Assembly: GCF_034119845.1 (NCBI RefSeq)
Contig: NZ_CP139420.1
Coordinates: forward strand, 1,156,001 to 1,220,000
Direction of reading: 5' to 3'
Length of the DNA stretch: 64,000 nucleotides
DNA from: Flavobacterium sp. NG2
Lineage (GTDB): Bacteria; Bacteroidota; Bacteroidia; Flavobacteriales; Flavobacteriaceae
The translations under genes were made by a program, and so were the position numbers. Shown here piece by piece: positions 1-8,075 of this stretch. Within the stretch, counting starts at the first letter, position 1; the number at the start of each line of letters is the position of its first letter. The notes under the pieces were generated by a model. That model was not told where the DNA came from. It did no database searches and saw only the letters and a list, made by a program, of their open reading frames with translations.

Positions 1-1253
1 GTCAAAAAATCAATTGTGCTGGGGTAGGTGATGCAATTAGTGAATTTGTTTTGGAAAGCGGTAATCGTTTCACCAATACCAATAACTCTCGAAATTTTGT
101 TTGAAACCACTAATTTTGCCACCCGACTATACAACTCTTCGTTTGATAATCCGCTTTGAAGGATGTCTGACAAAATAAGGGTTTTCTTTTGGAATTTATT
201 TTGACTGTCTAGAAAGTCCAAGGCTATTTTTAAGGATTGATAGTCAGAGCTGTAACTGTCGTCAATCAAGCTGCAATTGTTGATTCCGTTTTTAACTTTC
301 AATCGCATTTCAACCGGGTATAGTAAATGCATTCGCGATTGAATGACACTGTTGCTATAATTGAAATACAGTAACACCATCAAGCATGAAATTGCATTTT
401 CAATGGAAGCATAGTCTTCAAAAGGGATTTCGATTTGAAATGACTTTTCTTGGTACTGGTAATAAAGAGTTGTTTTTTGGTTTTGCGTTTCAGTTTTATA
501 GACTAAGAGGTTTGCTGTTGCATCATCAAAACTCCAGCTAAAGGTTGGGATATTTTTGGGTAATAAAGCATCTACACGTTCATTTTTTTTATAAATGAGT
601 ATGCTAGAATGCTTAAAAAGCAATAGTTTTTCTTTTATTTTTTGGTCTGTATTTTCAAAGCCTTCGTCATGAGAAGAACCAATATTGGTTAGCACTCCAA
701 TGCTAGGTTGTACAATAGGTTCTAATTTTTCCATTTCATTAACCGTGGAAATTCCTGCTTCAAAAATACCCAGATTGTGTTTCTCGTTAATGGCGATGAC
801 TGATAGTGGAACACCTACTTGCGAATTAAAACTTTTCGGGCTTCGAATGGCGTTGTAATCAGGGCTAAGTAGAAAATTAAGCCATTCTTTGACAATGGTT
901 TTTCCGTTACTGCCAGTTATTCCTATTACGGGAAAGTCGAATAATTCTCGATAATAAACAGCAAATTTTTGTAAAGCTTCAAGCGTGTTTTCTACTAGAA
1001 TAAATGAGGCTTTTTTTTCTAAATCTTTTGGGATATAGCTTACTACAAAATGTTGAACACCTTCGTTAATTAGTTGTGGGATATAAGTATGGGCATCGTT
1101 ATTGGGACCAATTAGTGCAAAAAACAAGGTGTTTGGGCTATTGTGTGATGAACGGCTATCAATGGAAACATGATCGATAATTACATCATCATCTACAGTA
1201 TCATATGATTTGGTGTCAATGGCCGAAATAATGTTTTTTAGTGGTATGCTCAT
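1..1253 (-). CDS. murF: UDP-N-acetylmuramoyl-tripeptide--D-alanyl-D-alanine ligase domain (partial, runs off left edge)
   Basis: MurF is the cytoplasmic ATP-dependent ligase that adds D-Ala-D-Ala to the UDP-MurNAc-tripeptide, the last soluble step of peptidoglycan precursor synthesis. I translated the minus strand from the ATG at 1253-1251; the frame stays open to base 1. The protein begins MSIPLKNIISAID and carries the Mur ligase P-loop ITGSNGKT near residue 110, followed by central and C-terminal Mur domain sequence. About 417 residues are visible, which is nearly a whole MurF, and no stop is reached. In Bacteroidota, MurF is commonly fused to a C-terminal alanine racemase in a protein of about 800 residues. 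The absence of a stop fits that fusion, but the second domain lies outside the window, so the fusion is inferred. The next gene to the right is divergent. Confidence 0.9.
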   Translation of the reverse strand, partial: MSIPLKNIISAIDTKSYDTVDDDVIIDHVSIDSRSSHNSPNTLFFALIGPNNDAHTYIPQLINEGVQHFVVSYIPKDLEKKASFILVENTLEALQKFAVYYRELFDFPVIGITGSNGKTIVKEWLNFLLSPDYNAIRSPKSFNSQVGVPLSVIAINEKHNLGIFEAGISTVNEMEKLEPIVQPSIGVLTNIGSSHDEGFENTDQKIKEKLLLFKHSSILIYKKNERVDALLPKNIPTFSWSFDDATANLLVYKTETQNQKTTLYYQYQEKSFQIEIPFEDYASIENAISCLMVLLYFNYSNSVIQSRMHLLYPVEMRLKVKNGINNCSLIDDSYSSDYQSLKIALDFLDSQNKFQKKTLILSDILQSGLSNEELYSRVAKLVVSNKISRVIGIGETITAFQNKFTNCITYPSTIDFL

Positions 1254-1403
1254 TTATGTATAGGTTAAATGCTTTGGAGTTAAATTTATGCAATGTTTAC
1301 CAAAATTACTATTTCTTATTCATTTCCTTATTAAGAAGGGAATTATTTAATTTATGGAAATAAAAAGTAACTGTTGTCCTTTTGGTGAAAGAGTGCAGGG
1401 ATT

Positions 1404-1518
1404 GCGTGAGGGATCGAAGTAGGTCGCCATAGCGGCACGGAGAGCCCGACAGCAGTAGGGAAAGGGGCATCATAACCGCAATCAAAAGTTTGCCCCTTTT
1501 CCTAGTGGTGGCACGCCC
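1404..1518 (+). repeat. Structured intergenic repeat, family 1 (copy 1)
   Basis: This 115-bp element fills the middle of a 373-bp gap between two divergent genes. Its ends GCGTG and CACGC are complementary. It shares a scaffold with the element at 17459-17572: GCGTGAGGGAT at the left, AGCCCGACAGCA in the middle and CACGCCC at the right. Inside is a 16-bp hairpin with arms at 1454-1469 and 1491-1506, with one mismatch and one position that would be a G-U pair in RNA. The rest of the gap holds nothing I can recognise. Confidence 0.7.
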
Positions 1519-1626
1519 AAATATAAGGATATAGTACTGTTAGTAGGGTTTTGTTTCTTGTAATTTGGGTTATGGTTGGCTAAACAATTTTAGTATATTT
1601 GTTTGACTAACCGCTAAATAACCATT

Positions 1627-2232
1627 TTGAAAAAGTTTCTTGTTTCCTTTTCCTATGTTTTTCATCCGCTTTTTATTCCTCTATATGCCTGTTTTTTTTA
1701 CCTATTTGCAGATCAATCGTATGCTATCAATAGAGAGAAAATCATTGTTTTTGCTGAGGTTATCGTTGTTACGATGGTGTTCCCGTTGTTGATTTTTTTA
1801 TTGTTACGTTCTATTGGGAAGATTAGTTCGATGATGGCGCCTAAATTGGGCGAGCGCAAAATGCCATTAGTAATTCAATGTTTTTTGATTATTTTATTGG
1901 TAAAAAAAGGGATTACAATAGAGCTTTATCCAGAGTTTCATTTTTTCTTTCTAGGGGCATTGCTGAGTACTTTGATAGCGTTGCTGCTTTTATTTGTTAG
2001 GACAAAAGCGAGTTTACACATGCTTGGGATTAGTGCTTTAACGATGTTTGTTTTTGGTTTGAATAGGCATTTTGAGACTGATAATACATTTTGGATTAGC
2101 TTTCTCATTGTGATGAATGCTGTGGTAGCGGCATCACGATTGGAAATGCGTGCTCATACTCCTAAAGAATTGGTTTTAGGGTTTTTGATAGGCAGTATTC
2201 CGCAAATGTTTTTGATGTATTTGTGGTTATAA
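1627..2232 (+). CDS. PAP2-like integral membrane protein
   Basis: This 201-residue protein has about five hydrophobic segments. It carries degenerate versions of the three phosphatase motifs of the PAP2 (type 2 phosphatidic acid phosphatase) superfamily: KLGERKMP near residue 80, SLHMLGISA near residue 135, and SRLEMRAHTPKELVLG near residues 170-185. True PAP2 enzymes dephosphorylate lipid phosphates at the membrane. The middle motif has SLHM where active enzymes have SGH, so activity is uncertain. The start is a TTG at 1627, because no ATG is available in frame near the hydrophobic N-terminus. The gene ends convergently with its neighbour, overlapping it by 6 bp. Family assignment is by motif only. 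Confidence 0.6.
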   Translation: MKKFLVSFSYVFHPLFIPLYACFFYLFADQSYAINREKIIVFAEVIVVTMVFPLLIFLLLRSIGKISSMMAPKLGERKMPLVIQCFLIILLVKKGITIELYPEFHFFFLGALLSTLIALLLLFVRTKASLHMLGISALTMFVFGLNRHFETDNTFWISFLIVMNAVVAASRLEMRAHTPKELVLGFLIGSIPQMFLMYLWL

Positions 2233-2925
2233 AATGTAGAAAATAAGCCCTAGGTTTAAGGTGCTCATGTCAATTTTATTACCCTCAATTTGTGCTGATT
2301 TAAACAGTGAATTTAATCCATAATAGGCATATAGATTGAAGGTGTTGTAACCAGTGGCAAGATAAACACCGTACTGCAGTTTGTTGTAATCGGGATTTTG
2401 AGTTATTATCGTTTTTTCGTTACCGTTTTTGTATATGTAACGGTCGTAGACTAAATAGCTGAATTTTACACCTCCGTGAACGCGCCAAAATTTATACGAA
2501 GTATAAGTTGATGTGCGCCAACGAAATTCGATAGGGATGTCTATAAAAAGTTGGGATAATCTATTTTTTGAATAATCGGTTGTGGTGAAAATGCTGTAAT
2601 CGATATCAGAACCGTTTTCTTGGATACTTAAATTTTGAATGTAGTTGTTGTAGGTAATTCCAAGTCCTGGAGCAATGGCTACTGTTCGTGCTTTGTTTAC
2701 AGGCATATCTCTTAGAAATCCAGCCGAAAATCCTGTGGAAAATTTGTTTTGTGCTAATTGATCGGGCTTGTTTTGTAAGGTGTTATAGGTGAATCCAAAA
2801 TAAAATTGGTCTTCTCGGTATAAGGAATCAACGGCAATAATAGGTGATTTTTGAGTCTTTATTTCCTCCTGTGCAGCCAAACTAAAAAACGATAACAAAT
2901 ACAAGCAGCTAAAAAATAATCGCAT
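2227..2925 (-). CDS. PorT-like outer-membrane beta-barrel protein
   Basis: This 232-residue protein has a cleavable signal peptide (MRLFFSCLYLLSFFSLAAQ) followed by alternating amphipathic strands and a C-terminal hydrophobic strand ending LNLGLIFYIL, as in outer-membrane barrels. The segment IDIPIEFRWRTS followed by YKFWRVHGGVKF resembles the PorT family, whose type member is needed for type IX secretion and gliding in Bacteroidota. Length fits PorT/SprT. Many paralogues of this barrel family have unrelated or unknown roles, so the secretion-system assignment is not secure. IS copy A is inserted 110 bp upstream of the start codon and could affect its promoter. Confidence 0.6.
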   Translation of the reverse strand: MRLFFSCLYLLSFFSLAAQEEIKTQKSPIIAVDSLYREDQFYFGFTYNTLQNKPDQLAQNKFSTGFSAGFLRDMPVNKARTVAIAPGLGITYNNYIQNLSIQENGSDIDYSIFTTTDYSKNRLSQLFIDIPIEFRWRTSTYTSYKFWRVHGGVKFSYLVYDRYIYKNGNEKTIITQNPDYNKLQYGVYLATGYNTFNLYAYYGLNSLFKSAQIEGNKIDMSTLNLGLIFYIL

Positions 2926-3026
2926 TTTCTTATTAGATTTAGATGGAGACTTATGTTTTTATGATTCTGATTTTAGAATCAATTACAAATATAAGATTTA
3001 CTAAGATGAAAATGGGGTTTGTGATG

Positions 3027-3034
3027 TAAAATGA
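3027..3034. repeat. 8-bp target-site duplication, left side of IS copy A
   Basis: TAAAATGA directly precedes the IS terminus and is repeated at 4463-4470 directly after the other terminus. A perfect 8-bp duplication is what ISL3-family transposition normally leaves. Confidence 0.9.
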
Positions 3035-3067
3035 GGATCAATCCTAAAACCTGTGGAGCGACAAAAA

Positions 3068-4060
3068 TTAAGCATAAATATTAGTTAGCCTAAAAAGGAA
3101 AAACTCAATGTTTCTAACTCCTCTAAACTGCGACCTAAAAGCTTTTATTTTGGCATTGAAGGATTCTGCCGAAGCATTAGTACTTCTGTTGTCAAAATAG
3201 TTTAATATGTTTTGATAATGATTGGTTATGGTTCGAGATATTGTGTTGAAAGACTTAAATCCTGATTGATTTACTTTTTCATGCCATTTGGCCAGTCTAG
3301 TAAAAGCAATTATTTTATCAGTTGTGTTTTCAAAGATATTGCGTAAGTCTTGTGTTAGATTGTATGCTTTATGAATATCGGGATATAAATTGAATAATAA
3401 GTCCGCACGTTCTTTTTGGTTCTGAGACCATTTTGATTTGTTTTTGTATAAAAAATAACGACTCCTAGCTAGTAGTTGTTTGAGGGTATCGCCGTTGGTT
3501 AATATTTTTGGTTCATACTTCGTTTTGCTGCTTTTAGCTTGTTCCATTGCTTCGTTTTCTTGGTCTATAGCTTTCCATCGGTGTTTAATTCTGATCTCTT
3601 GCAAAGCTTCAGTGGCAAGTTTTTGAACATGAAAGCGGTCGGTCACTTGTATTGCTTTAGGAAAACATTTTTTAGCAATTAATCCCATATTACCAGCCAT
3701 GTCCAATGTTATTTCATTAACTAGGTTTCGTTGTTTAAGAGGGATTTTTTCAATAATTGCAATTACTGTTTCTGCTTTTGTTCCAGCAACCATCGCTACT
3801 ATAGTGCCTTTTCTACCGTTAGCAGCTTTGTTTGTTAAAACGGTGTAAAGCTCGCCATTAGAAAGAGAGGTTTCATCAATAGATAACCGTTTTCCAATGT
3901 TTTCAGGAAAAATAAGCCATTGTTTCGCATGTGCTTTTTGATTCCAGATTTTAAAATCACTTAAGAAATCCTTGTATTGATATAGTAGGTTTTTGCCTTT
4001 GACACCATAGAAAGAGGCGATAGCATTACAATCATTAGGCTTTGAATCTATTGATTTCTT
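3068..4060 (-). CDS. ISL3 transposase catalytic part (ORF2, reached by frameshift), copy A
   Basis: This frame encodes the DDE transposase core that cuts and joins the IS ends. Its first ATG gives only 241 residues starting MVAGTK, but the frame is open further upstream to 4060. That extension contains the first catalytic Asp in LSIDETSL, so a product starting at the ATG would be inactive. The other acidic residues are in QVTDRFHVQKL and NASAESFNAK. ORF1 runs into this frame with a +1 (or -2) shift at the run TTTTTTAAAAG. The same arrangement in three copies argues for programmed frameshifting rather than decay. Confidence 0.85.
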   Translation of the reverse strand, partial: KKSIDSKPNDCNAIASFYGVKGKNLLYQYKDFLSDFKIWNQKAHAKQWLIFPENIGKRLSIDETSLSNGELYTVLTNKAANGRKGTIVAMVAGTKAETVIAIIEKIPLKQRNLVNEITLDMAGNMGLIAKKCFPKAIQVTDRFHVQKLATEALQEIRIKHRWKAIDQENEAMEQAKSSKTKYEPKILTNGDTLKQLLARSRYFLYKNKSKWSQNQKERADLLFNLYPDIHKAYNLTQDLRNIFENTTDKIIAFTRLAKWHEKVNQSGFKSFNTISRTITNHYQNILNYFDNRSTNASAESFNAKIKAFRSQFRGVRNIEFFLFRLTNIYA

Positions 4061-4403
4061 TTAAAAAAGACGCAAACTCCTGTGTTACCCGAGTTCCGTC
4101 TGCTACTAAATTCCAATCTCTAAATACAACTTGTCCAGTATCTTCGTTAAGCCATCTTCTACGAGTAATGTGTAGGTACACTTGATGTCCACGTATTGGA
4201 AAATCTTGAACAGTTATCTCATCAAAAAAACCTTTTGAACTTAATTTGTTTTGACGGTATTCTTTTGGAATCGAATTAATCTCTTTTAAGTATAAATGAA
4301 GAATTTCTTCACCTTTTTCATAAGAAGTAAGTTCAAAATAATCAACGATAATTTCTGGCAACAATAACTTGAGAAGTTCAACTAAGGAATCTTTCATTTG
4401 CAT
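4035..4403 (-). CDS. ISL3 transposase N-terminal region (ORF1), copy A
   Basis: This 122-residue product (MQMKDSLVELLKLLLPEIIV...) matches what is annotated in Bacteroidota as the ISAon1-family transposase N-terminal region, probably the part that recognises the IS ends. It contains several Arg/His-rich stretches such as YLHITRRRW. It ends just after the TTTTTTAAAAG run that probably allows shifting into ORF2, so the functional protein is expected to be an ORF1-ORF2 fusion of about 450 residues. Confidence 0.85.
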   Translation of the reverse strand: MQMKDSLVELLKLLLPEIIVDYFELTSYEKGEEILHLYLKEINSIPKEYRQNKLSSKGFFDEITVQDFPIRGHQVYLHITRRRWLNEDTGQVVFRDWNLVADGTRVTQEFASFLKEINRFKA

Positions 4404-4462
4404 TTAATTTAAAACACAAATATCGAAATTTAATATTTCCCCACAACTTTTTGACTTGATCC

Positions 4463-4470
4463 TAAAATGA
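4463..4470. repeat. 8-bp target-site duplication, right side of IS copy A
   Basis: This is TAAAATGA, the partner of 3027-3034. It marks the end of the insertion sequence and shows that the copy inserted as a simple transposition event. Confidence 0.9.
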
Positions 4471-4505
4471 AATGAACATAAATATTTCGGCAATAAAAGG
4501 CATAA

Positions 4506-4538
4506 AAAAACCCAAAATACTGAGTATTCTGGGTTTTT
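4506..4538 (-). terminator. Displaced tRNA-Leu terminator outside the left att site
   Basis: The hairpin AAAAACCCA...AATACT / AGTATTCTGGGTTTTT with flanking A and T runs sits just outside the left att repeat. It is probably the original terminator of tRNA-Leu, separated from the gene when the integrative element inserted. The element carries its own replacement hairpin at 12735-12767. Confidence 0.65.
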
Positions 4539-4542
4539 CAAA

Positions 4543-4574
4543 GTGCGGATAATAGGACTCGAACCTACACGCCT
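4543..4574. other. Left attachment site (attL), 32-bp copy of the tRNA-Leu 3' end
   Basis: These 32 bases are identical to 12768-12799, which is the 3' end of the tRNA-Leu gene and one base beyond. Similarity stops abruptly at both edges. The only other sequence linking the two places is a tyrosine recombinase just inside the left copy, so this is the displaced original 3' end left by site-specific integration. Confidence 0.9.
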
Positions 4575-4719
4575 ACACACTCAATTTGGCATTTTTTACA
4601 AACTCCCAAAAACTCTACAAAAACACATCAAAAACCTAATAAATTCAACACTTAACACGATATTAAAACAATATTTCACAATAGAATAAAAATGAATAAA
4701 ATTGAATAGAATCTTAAAA

Positions 4720-4741
4720 CGGTTGGGCAACGGTTGGGCAA
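4720..4741 (+). repeat. Tandem 11-bp repeats, left subterminal (putative recombinase arm sites)
   Basis: Two perfect tandem copies of CGGTTGGGCAA lie 146 bp inside attL and 63 bp before the recombinase start. The same pair, with two changes in the first unit, lies near the right end at 12702-12723 in the same orientation. Repeats of this kind at both ends of a tyrosine-recombinase element are normally arm-type binding sites. Confidence 0.65.
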
Positions 4742-4804
4742 CTTTGTGAAACGTATTACAAAATTTATTACTTTTGAATTGTTCAAAGTTCAAAAGTTCA
4801 CAAA

Positions 4805-6178
4805 ATGGCAACAATACAATTTAGAGTAAGAAGTAAGGCAAACAAAAACGTCTCTATAAAAGTACGTTTATCAATAGACCGAAATAATGTATTTGAATTA
4901 AATACAGGCTTTGCAATACACCCCAAAGACTGGAGCGAAGCAACAGGACTACCAAAACAAAACAATCCCGAAAACAAACTATTATCTAGCGACCTCAAAA
5001 AATTAGATTCTTTTATAACTAATAACCTCAACACGGATTTAGGCAAAAGTATTTTGATTGATTCTAATTGGTTAGAATCAAAAATTAATGATTGTTTCAG
5101 TAGAGTTATCAAAACCGACACAGGCTTATTAGTAAATCACATTCAATTCATTATAGATAACGCAAACACTCGCAAAGTAAAAAACAAAATTGGTTTAAGC
5201 CCTAGTACTATTAAAAACTACACTTTATTCCGAAACATCATTTTAGAATATCAAAAGAAGATTAAAAAGCAAATCCTGTTTATAGAGATCACAAAACCTT
5301 TTGTTGACAAATTTACTAACTGGCTTATTAATACTAAAAACTATTCTACTAATTACGCAGGCAAACAATTAGAAATTTTAAAAACTGTTTGTATCGATGC
5401 TGAAAAGAACGAAATACAAGTAACACCTTATTCCAAAATAATTCCATTCTTTAGAGAAAGCGACAAAGACAGATACATTCAAACCCTATCGTTTGACGAA
5501 TTAGAACTAATCAAAAATGTAGATTTATCAAATATTGAACAACTTAACAAATTCAAAAAAGAAAATCCCGAACTAACAAAAAACCTATCCATTACACCCG
5601 AAAGTTTAAGCAATGTTCGAAACTGGATTTTGTTAGGTTGTGAGATTGGGCAACGTGGTGGCGACTTATTAGAAATCACAAACGAAAACATTCGATATAA
5701 CGGCAAAAATTATTATATCGACATCGTACAACAGAAAACAAATAAAAGTGTAACCATTGGCATAATTGCACCTCATGTGATTGATATTATCGAAAACAAC
5801 TTACCTAAAAAAATTCCACACCAAAAACTAAACGAATATGCAAAAGTCATTTGCAAATTGGCAGGAATTATTGAAGTTGTAAAAGGAACTAAATTAAATA
5901 TTGAAACTAACCGCAAGGAATTAGGAAACTACCCGAAGTATGAATTAATTGCTTCACATTGTTTCAGACGTTCCTTTGCCTCAAACTATTATAAAAAGAT
6001 ACCTACACCAATTTTAATAAATATTACAGGACATTCAAAAGAAAGTTTATTTTTGACTTACATTAATAAAAGAGAAGATAAAGATGCAAACGCCGATTTA
6101 TTCATGCAGTTTTACGAGAAAATAAACAAAGACAAAGAGCCTCAACTAAAAGTTATAAAAAACGGAACAAATGACTAA
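4805..6178 (+). CDS. Tyrosine recombinase (integrase) of the tRNA-Leu element
   Basis: This 457-residue protein should integrate and excise the element at the tRNA-Leu site. The N-terminal 50 residues (FRVRSKANKNVSIKVRLSID) resemble the arm-DNA-binding domain of Bacteroidota integrases. Residues about 100-200 are the SAM-like core-binding domain. The C-terminal catalytic domain has Arg284 in GQRGGDLLE, a probable beta-hairpin Lys near 315, His385-x-x-Arg388, His410 and the nucleophile Tyr419. All catalytic positions are intact. The gene starts 230 bp inside attL, the usual position for such integrases, and its last 8 bp overlap the fic gene, so the two are probably co-transcribed. Confidence 0.93.
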   Translation: MATIQFRVRSKANKNVSIKVRLSIDRNNVFELNTGFAIHPKDWSEATGLPKQNNPENKLLSSDLKKLDSFITNNLNTDLGKSILIDSNWLESKINDCFSRVIKTDTGLLVNHIQFIIDNANTRKVKNKIGLSPSTIKNYTLFRNIILEYQKKIKKQILFIEITKPFVDKFTNWLINTKNYSTNYAGKQLEILKTVCIDAEKNEIQVTPYSKIIPFFRESDKDRYIQTLSFDELELIKNVDLSNIEQLNKFKKENPELTKNLSITPESLSNVRNWILLGCEIGQRGGDLLEITNENIRYNGKNYYIDIVQQKTNKSVTIGIIAPHVIDIIENNLPKKIPHQKLNEYAKVICKLAGIIEVVKGTKLNIETNRKELGNYPKYELIASHCFRRSFASNYYKKIPTPILINITGHSKESLFLTYINKREDKDANADLFMQFYEKINKDKEPQLKVIKNGTND

Positions 6179-7241
6179 CGAAAACTTTACTTTGCCACCT
6201 TTACCACCACCGCAAGAATTGGAAACCATTGCAATATTAAAACAACTTGCAAAGTCACACCGTTATTTAGCCGAATTAAAAGGAACATCAAAGACTATCC
6301 CAAACGAAAGTATTTTGATTAATACTTTGACATTACAAGAAGCAAAAGACAGTAGTGAAATAGAAAACATTGTAACTACTCACGATGATTTATATAAGGA
6401 AAACATACTAATTCATACCAACCCAGCAACCAAAGAAGTTTACAATTATGCACAGGGTTTAAAGTTAGGTTTTGAAATAGTCCGTAAAGAGCAACTTTTA
6501 TTAAACAAGCACATTCTAACCATTCAAAAAGAGTTATTAGAAAATAACGCTGGATTTAGAACCCAAGGCGGTACAAAATTAGTAAACTCACAAGGGCAAA
6601 CCGTTTATACGCCTCCACAAAGTGCAACCGAAGTTTTGGACTTAATGAGCAACCTAGAAAAATTCATAAATGACAATGAATTTTCAAATATTGATCCATT
6701 AATAAAAATGGCAATTATTCACTATCAATTTGAAAGCATACACCCATTTTATGATGGTAACGGTAGAACTGGAAGGATTATAAACATTCTATACTTAGTT
6801 TTACAAGGATTGTTAGATATTCCTATTTTGTATTTAAGCCGTTACATTACCCAAAATAAAGCGGAATATTACCAAGTTTTACAAGATGTAAGAACCAAAA
6901 ACGACTGGGAACATTTGATTTTGTATTTTCTTAAAAGCGTTGAGGTTACAGCAATACAAACTATTAATTTAATTACGAATATTAATACTTTAATGCAGGA
7001 TTACAAAACCGATATTCAAACCCAATTACCTAAAATATACAGTCAAGATTTAATAAACAACCTCTTTAGAAATCCTTACACCAAGATTGAATTTCTAGAG
7101 AAGGAATTGAGGATCAACAAAAGAACGGCACAAAATTATTTAGATAAAATTGCCGAATTAGGATTTTTAGAAAAAACAAAAGTAGGCAAATCAAACTATT
7201 ACATGAATAACGCATTAATCAAAGTTTTGATGAATGACTAA
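6171..7241 (+). CDS. Fic-domain protein with intramolecular inhibitory motif and C-terminal winged helix
   Basis: Fic proteins usually transfer AMP from ATP to hydroxyl side chains of target proteins. This 356-residue copy has the complete active-site motif HPFYDGNGRTGR at residues 191-202. It also has SSEIEN at residues 61-66, which matches the (S/T)xxxE(G/N) inhibitory helix motif of class II Fic proteins, so it should be self-inhibited rather than needing a separate antitoxin. Residues about 290-356 look like a winged helix (LRINKRTAQNYLDKIAELGFL). The start overlaps the integrase stop. Five GTGGTAAA boxes begin 2 bp after its stop codon, and the C-terminal domain might bind them. Its target is unknown. 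Confidence 0.9.
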   Translation: MTNENFTLPPLPPPQELETIAILKQLAKSHRYLAELKGTSKTIPNESILINTLTLQEAKDSSEIENIVTTHDDLYKENILIHTNPATKEVYNYAQGLKLGFEIVRKEQLLLNKHILTIQKELLENNAGFRTQGGTKLVNSQGQTVYTPPQSATEVLDLMSNLEKFINDNEFSNIDPLIKMAIIHYQFESIHPFYDGNGRTGRIINILYLVLQGLLDIPILYLSRYITQNKAEYYQVLQDVRTKNDWEHLILYFLKSVEVTAIQTINLITNINTLMQDYKTDIQTQLPKIYSQDLINNLFRNPYTKIEFLEKELRINKRTAQNYLDKIAELGFLEKTKVGKSNYYMNNALIKVLMND

Positions 7242-7242
7242 C

Positions 7243-7331
7243 GTGGTAAAAAACAGCTATTATTTACCACAACTCAAATAACGTGGTAAAAAAATGGCGA
7301 AAATTTACCACGTTGCAAATGATGTGGTAAA
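7243..7331. repeat. Five GTGGTAAA boxes in alternating orientation, about 20 bp apart
   Basis: Copies start at 7243 (+), 7263 (-), 7283 (+), 7304 (-) and 7324 (+). Spacings are 20, 20, 21 and 20 bp, about two helical turns, so all boxes face one side of the helix. Adjacent pairs can form hairpins; the pair at 7281-7313 has 10-bp perfect arms. The array occupies the start of a 434-bp gap after fic. It could be an operator, a replication origin, or a transcript-end structure. The rest of the gap (7332-7675) is AT-rich and shows nothing I recognise. Confidence 0.8.
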
Positions 7332-7675
7332 AAAATGCATAAAACTAGCATAGACATACAAAAAGTCTTAAAGCAAAGATTATTACTCAATAGCAATAAA
7401 AAGGGTTACTCTTAATAGATATAATAGGTTGATGAAAGTAATATGTTTTACCTTTATTCTTAAATGGTACAAATTCATTAGATTTGAATAACATATTTAA
7501 TACACCTTATGAGACTATCCTATAGAAACACTTAAAAGTTGAAAATATTTTGAAAATAGAAACTAAAAAACAGATCCACCCCCTTAAACAAAAGGACTTT
7601 CATTTATCAAAAGAAGCCCCTAAAAATAGTGTATAACCATATCTCACCAGCTTTAAGAACAAAATAAACTACAGA

Positions 7676-7966
7676 ATGAACAAATTAGTCACAAAAATAA
7701 TTTTCGCTTTTGCAATAGGCATGTTAACAGGCACTATTACAGGAAACCTACAACAAAACAAAACAACAACCTATTTTGTTATCACAGATGGGGGTGGTTT
7801 TGAAATTCCGAAGAAAAAGTATGATGAATTCAATAAAAATGGTAGTCTCGTAAATAAAAAAACATCTTTTAATAAAGAGCTAGGTTTTTCTTACGGGGCT
7901 ATTGCAAGTTCTTCTCTAATAATACTATTTCTAATTCCTAGCATGTTAAAAAAACAAGATGATTGA
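7676..7966 (+). CDS. Small two-span membrane protein, function unknown
   Basis: This 96-residue protein has one hydrophobic segment at about residues 5-24 and a second at about 70-88 (YGAIASSSLIILFLIPSML). A polar 45-residue stretch between them includes VITDGGGFEIPKKKYDEF. Positive residues at both ends suggest that both termini are cytoplasmic. I do not recognise a family. It lies alone between the GTGGTAAA array and the coiled-coil gene of the element. A small membrane protein in this position could belong to phage or plasmid maintenance, but nothing in the sequence shows this. Confidence 0.65.
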   Translation: MNKLVTKIIFAFAIGMLTGTITGNLQQNKTTTYFVITDGGGFEIPKKKYDEFNKNGSLVNKKTSFNKELGFSYGAIASSSLIILFLIPSMLKKQDD

Positions 7967-8075
7967 AATTTTCAATAACAAACCAACAGACAAAAATTGA
8001 TATTAATGAGTAGAAAAAATGTGTATTCAAGAAAAGAAAGACATTTAAATTTTCAAATATATCTCTGACAAATAA

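Larger units (their letters stand above)
3035..4462 (-). mobile_element. ISL3-family insertion sequence (ISAon1-like), copy A
   Basis: This 1,428-bp element has imperfect terminal inverted repeats of about 24 bp that begin GGATCAA at both ends (17 of 24 positions agree). It is flanked by the 8-bp direct repeat TAAAATGA. Coding frames and length match the copies at 11265-12692 and 53312-54739. It carries two reading frames, a 122-residue N-terminal part and a longer catalytic part, arranged identically in all three copies. It lies between a PorT-like gene and the left attachment site of the integrative element. Confidence 0.95.

Noticed and set aside
2227..2925. Firm assignment of the beta-barrel as the type IX secretion protein PorT/SprT
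   Set aside because: The barrel family has many paralogues, and no other type IX secretion or gliding gene lies in the window.
4596..5121. Minus-strand reading frames at the left end of the integrative element
   Set aside because: They are antisense to the recombinase gene or cross the tandem repeats, with no ribosome-binding region or recognisable domain.
7243..7331. GTGGTAAA array as a CRISPR
   Set aside because: Units are only 8-10 bp, alternate in orientation and lack unique spacers of normal length. No cas genes are present.
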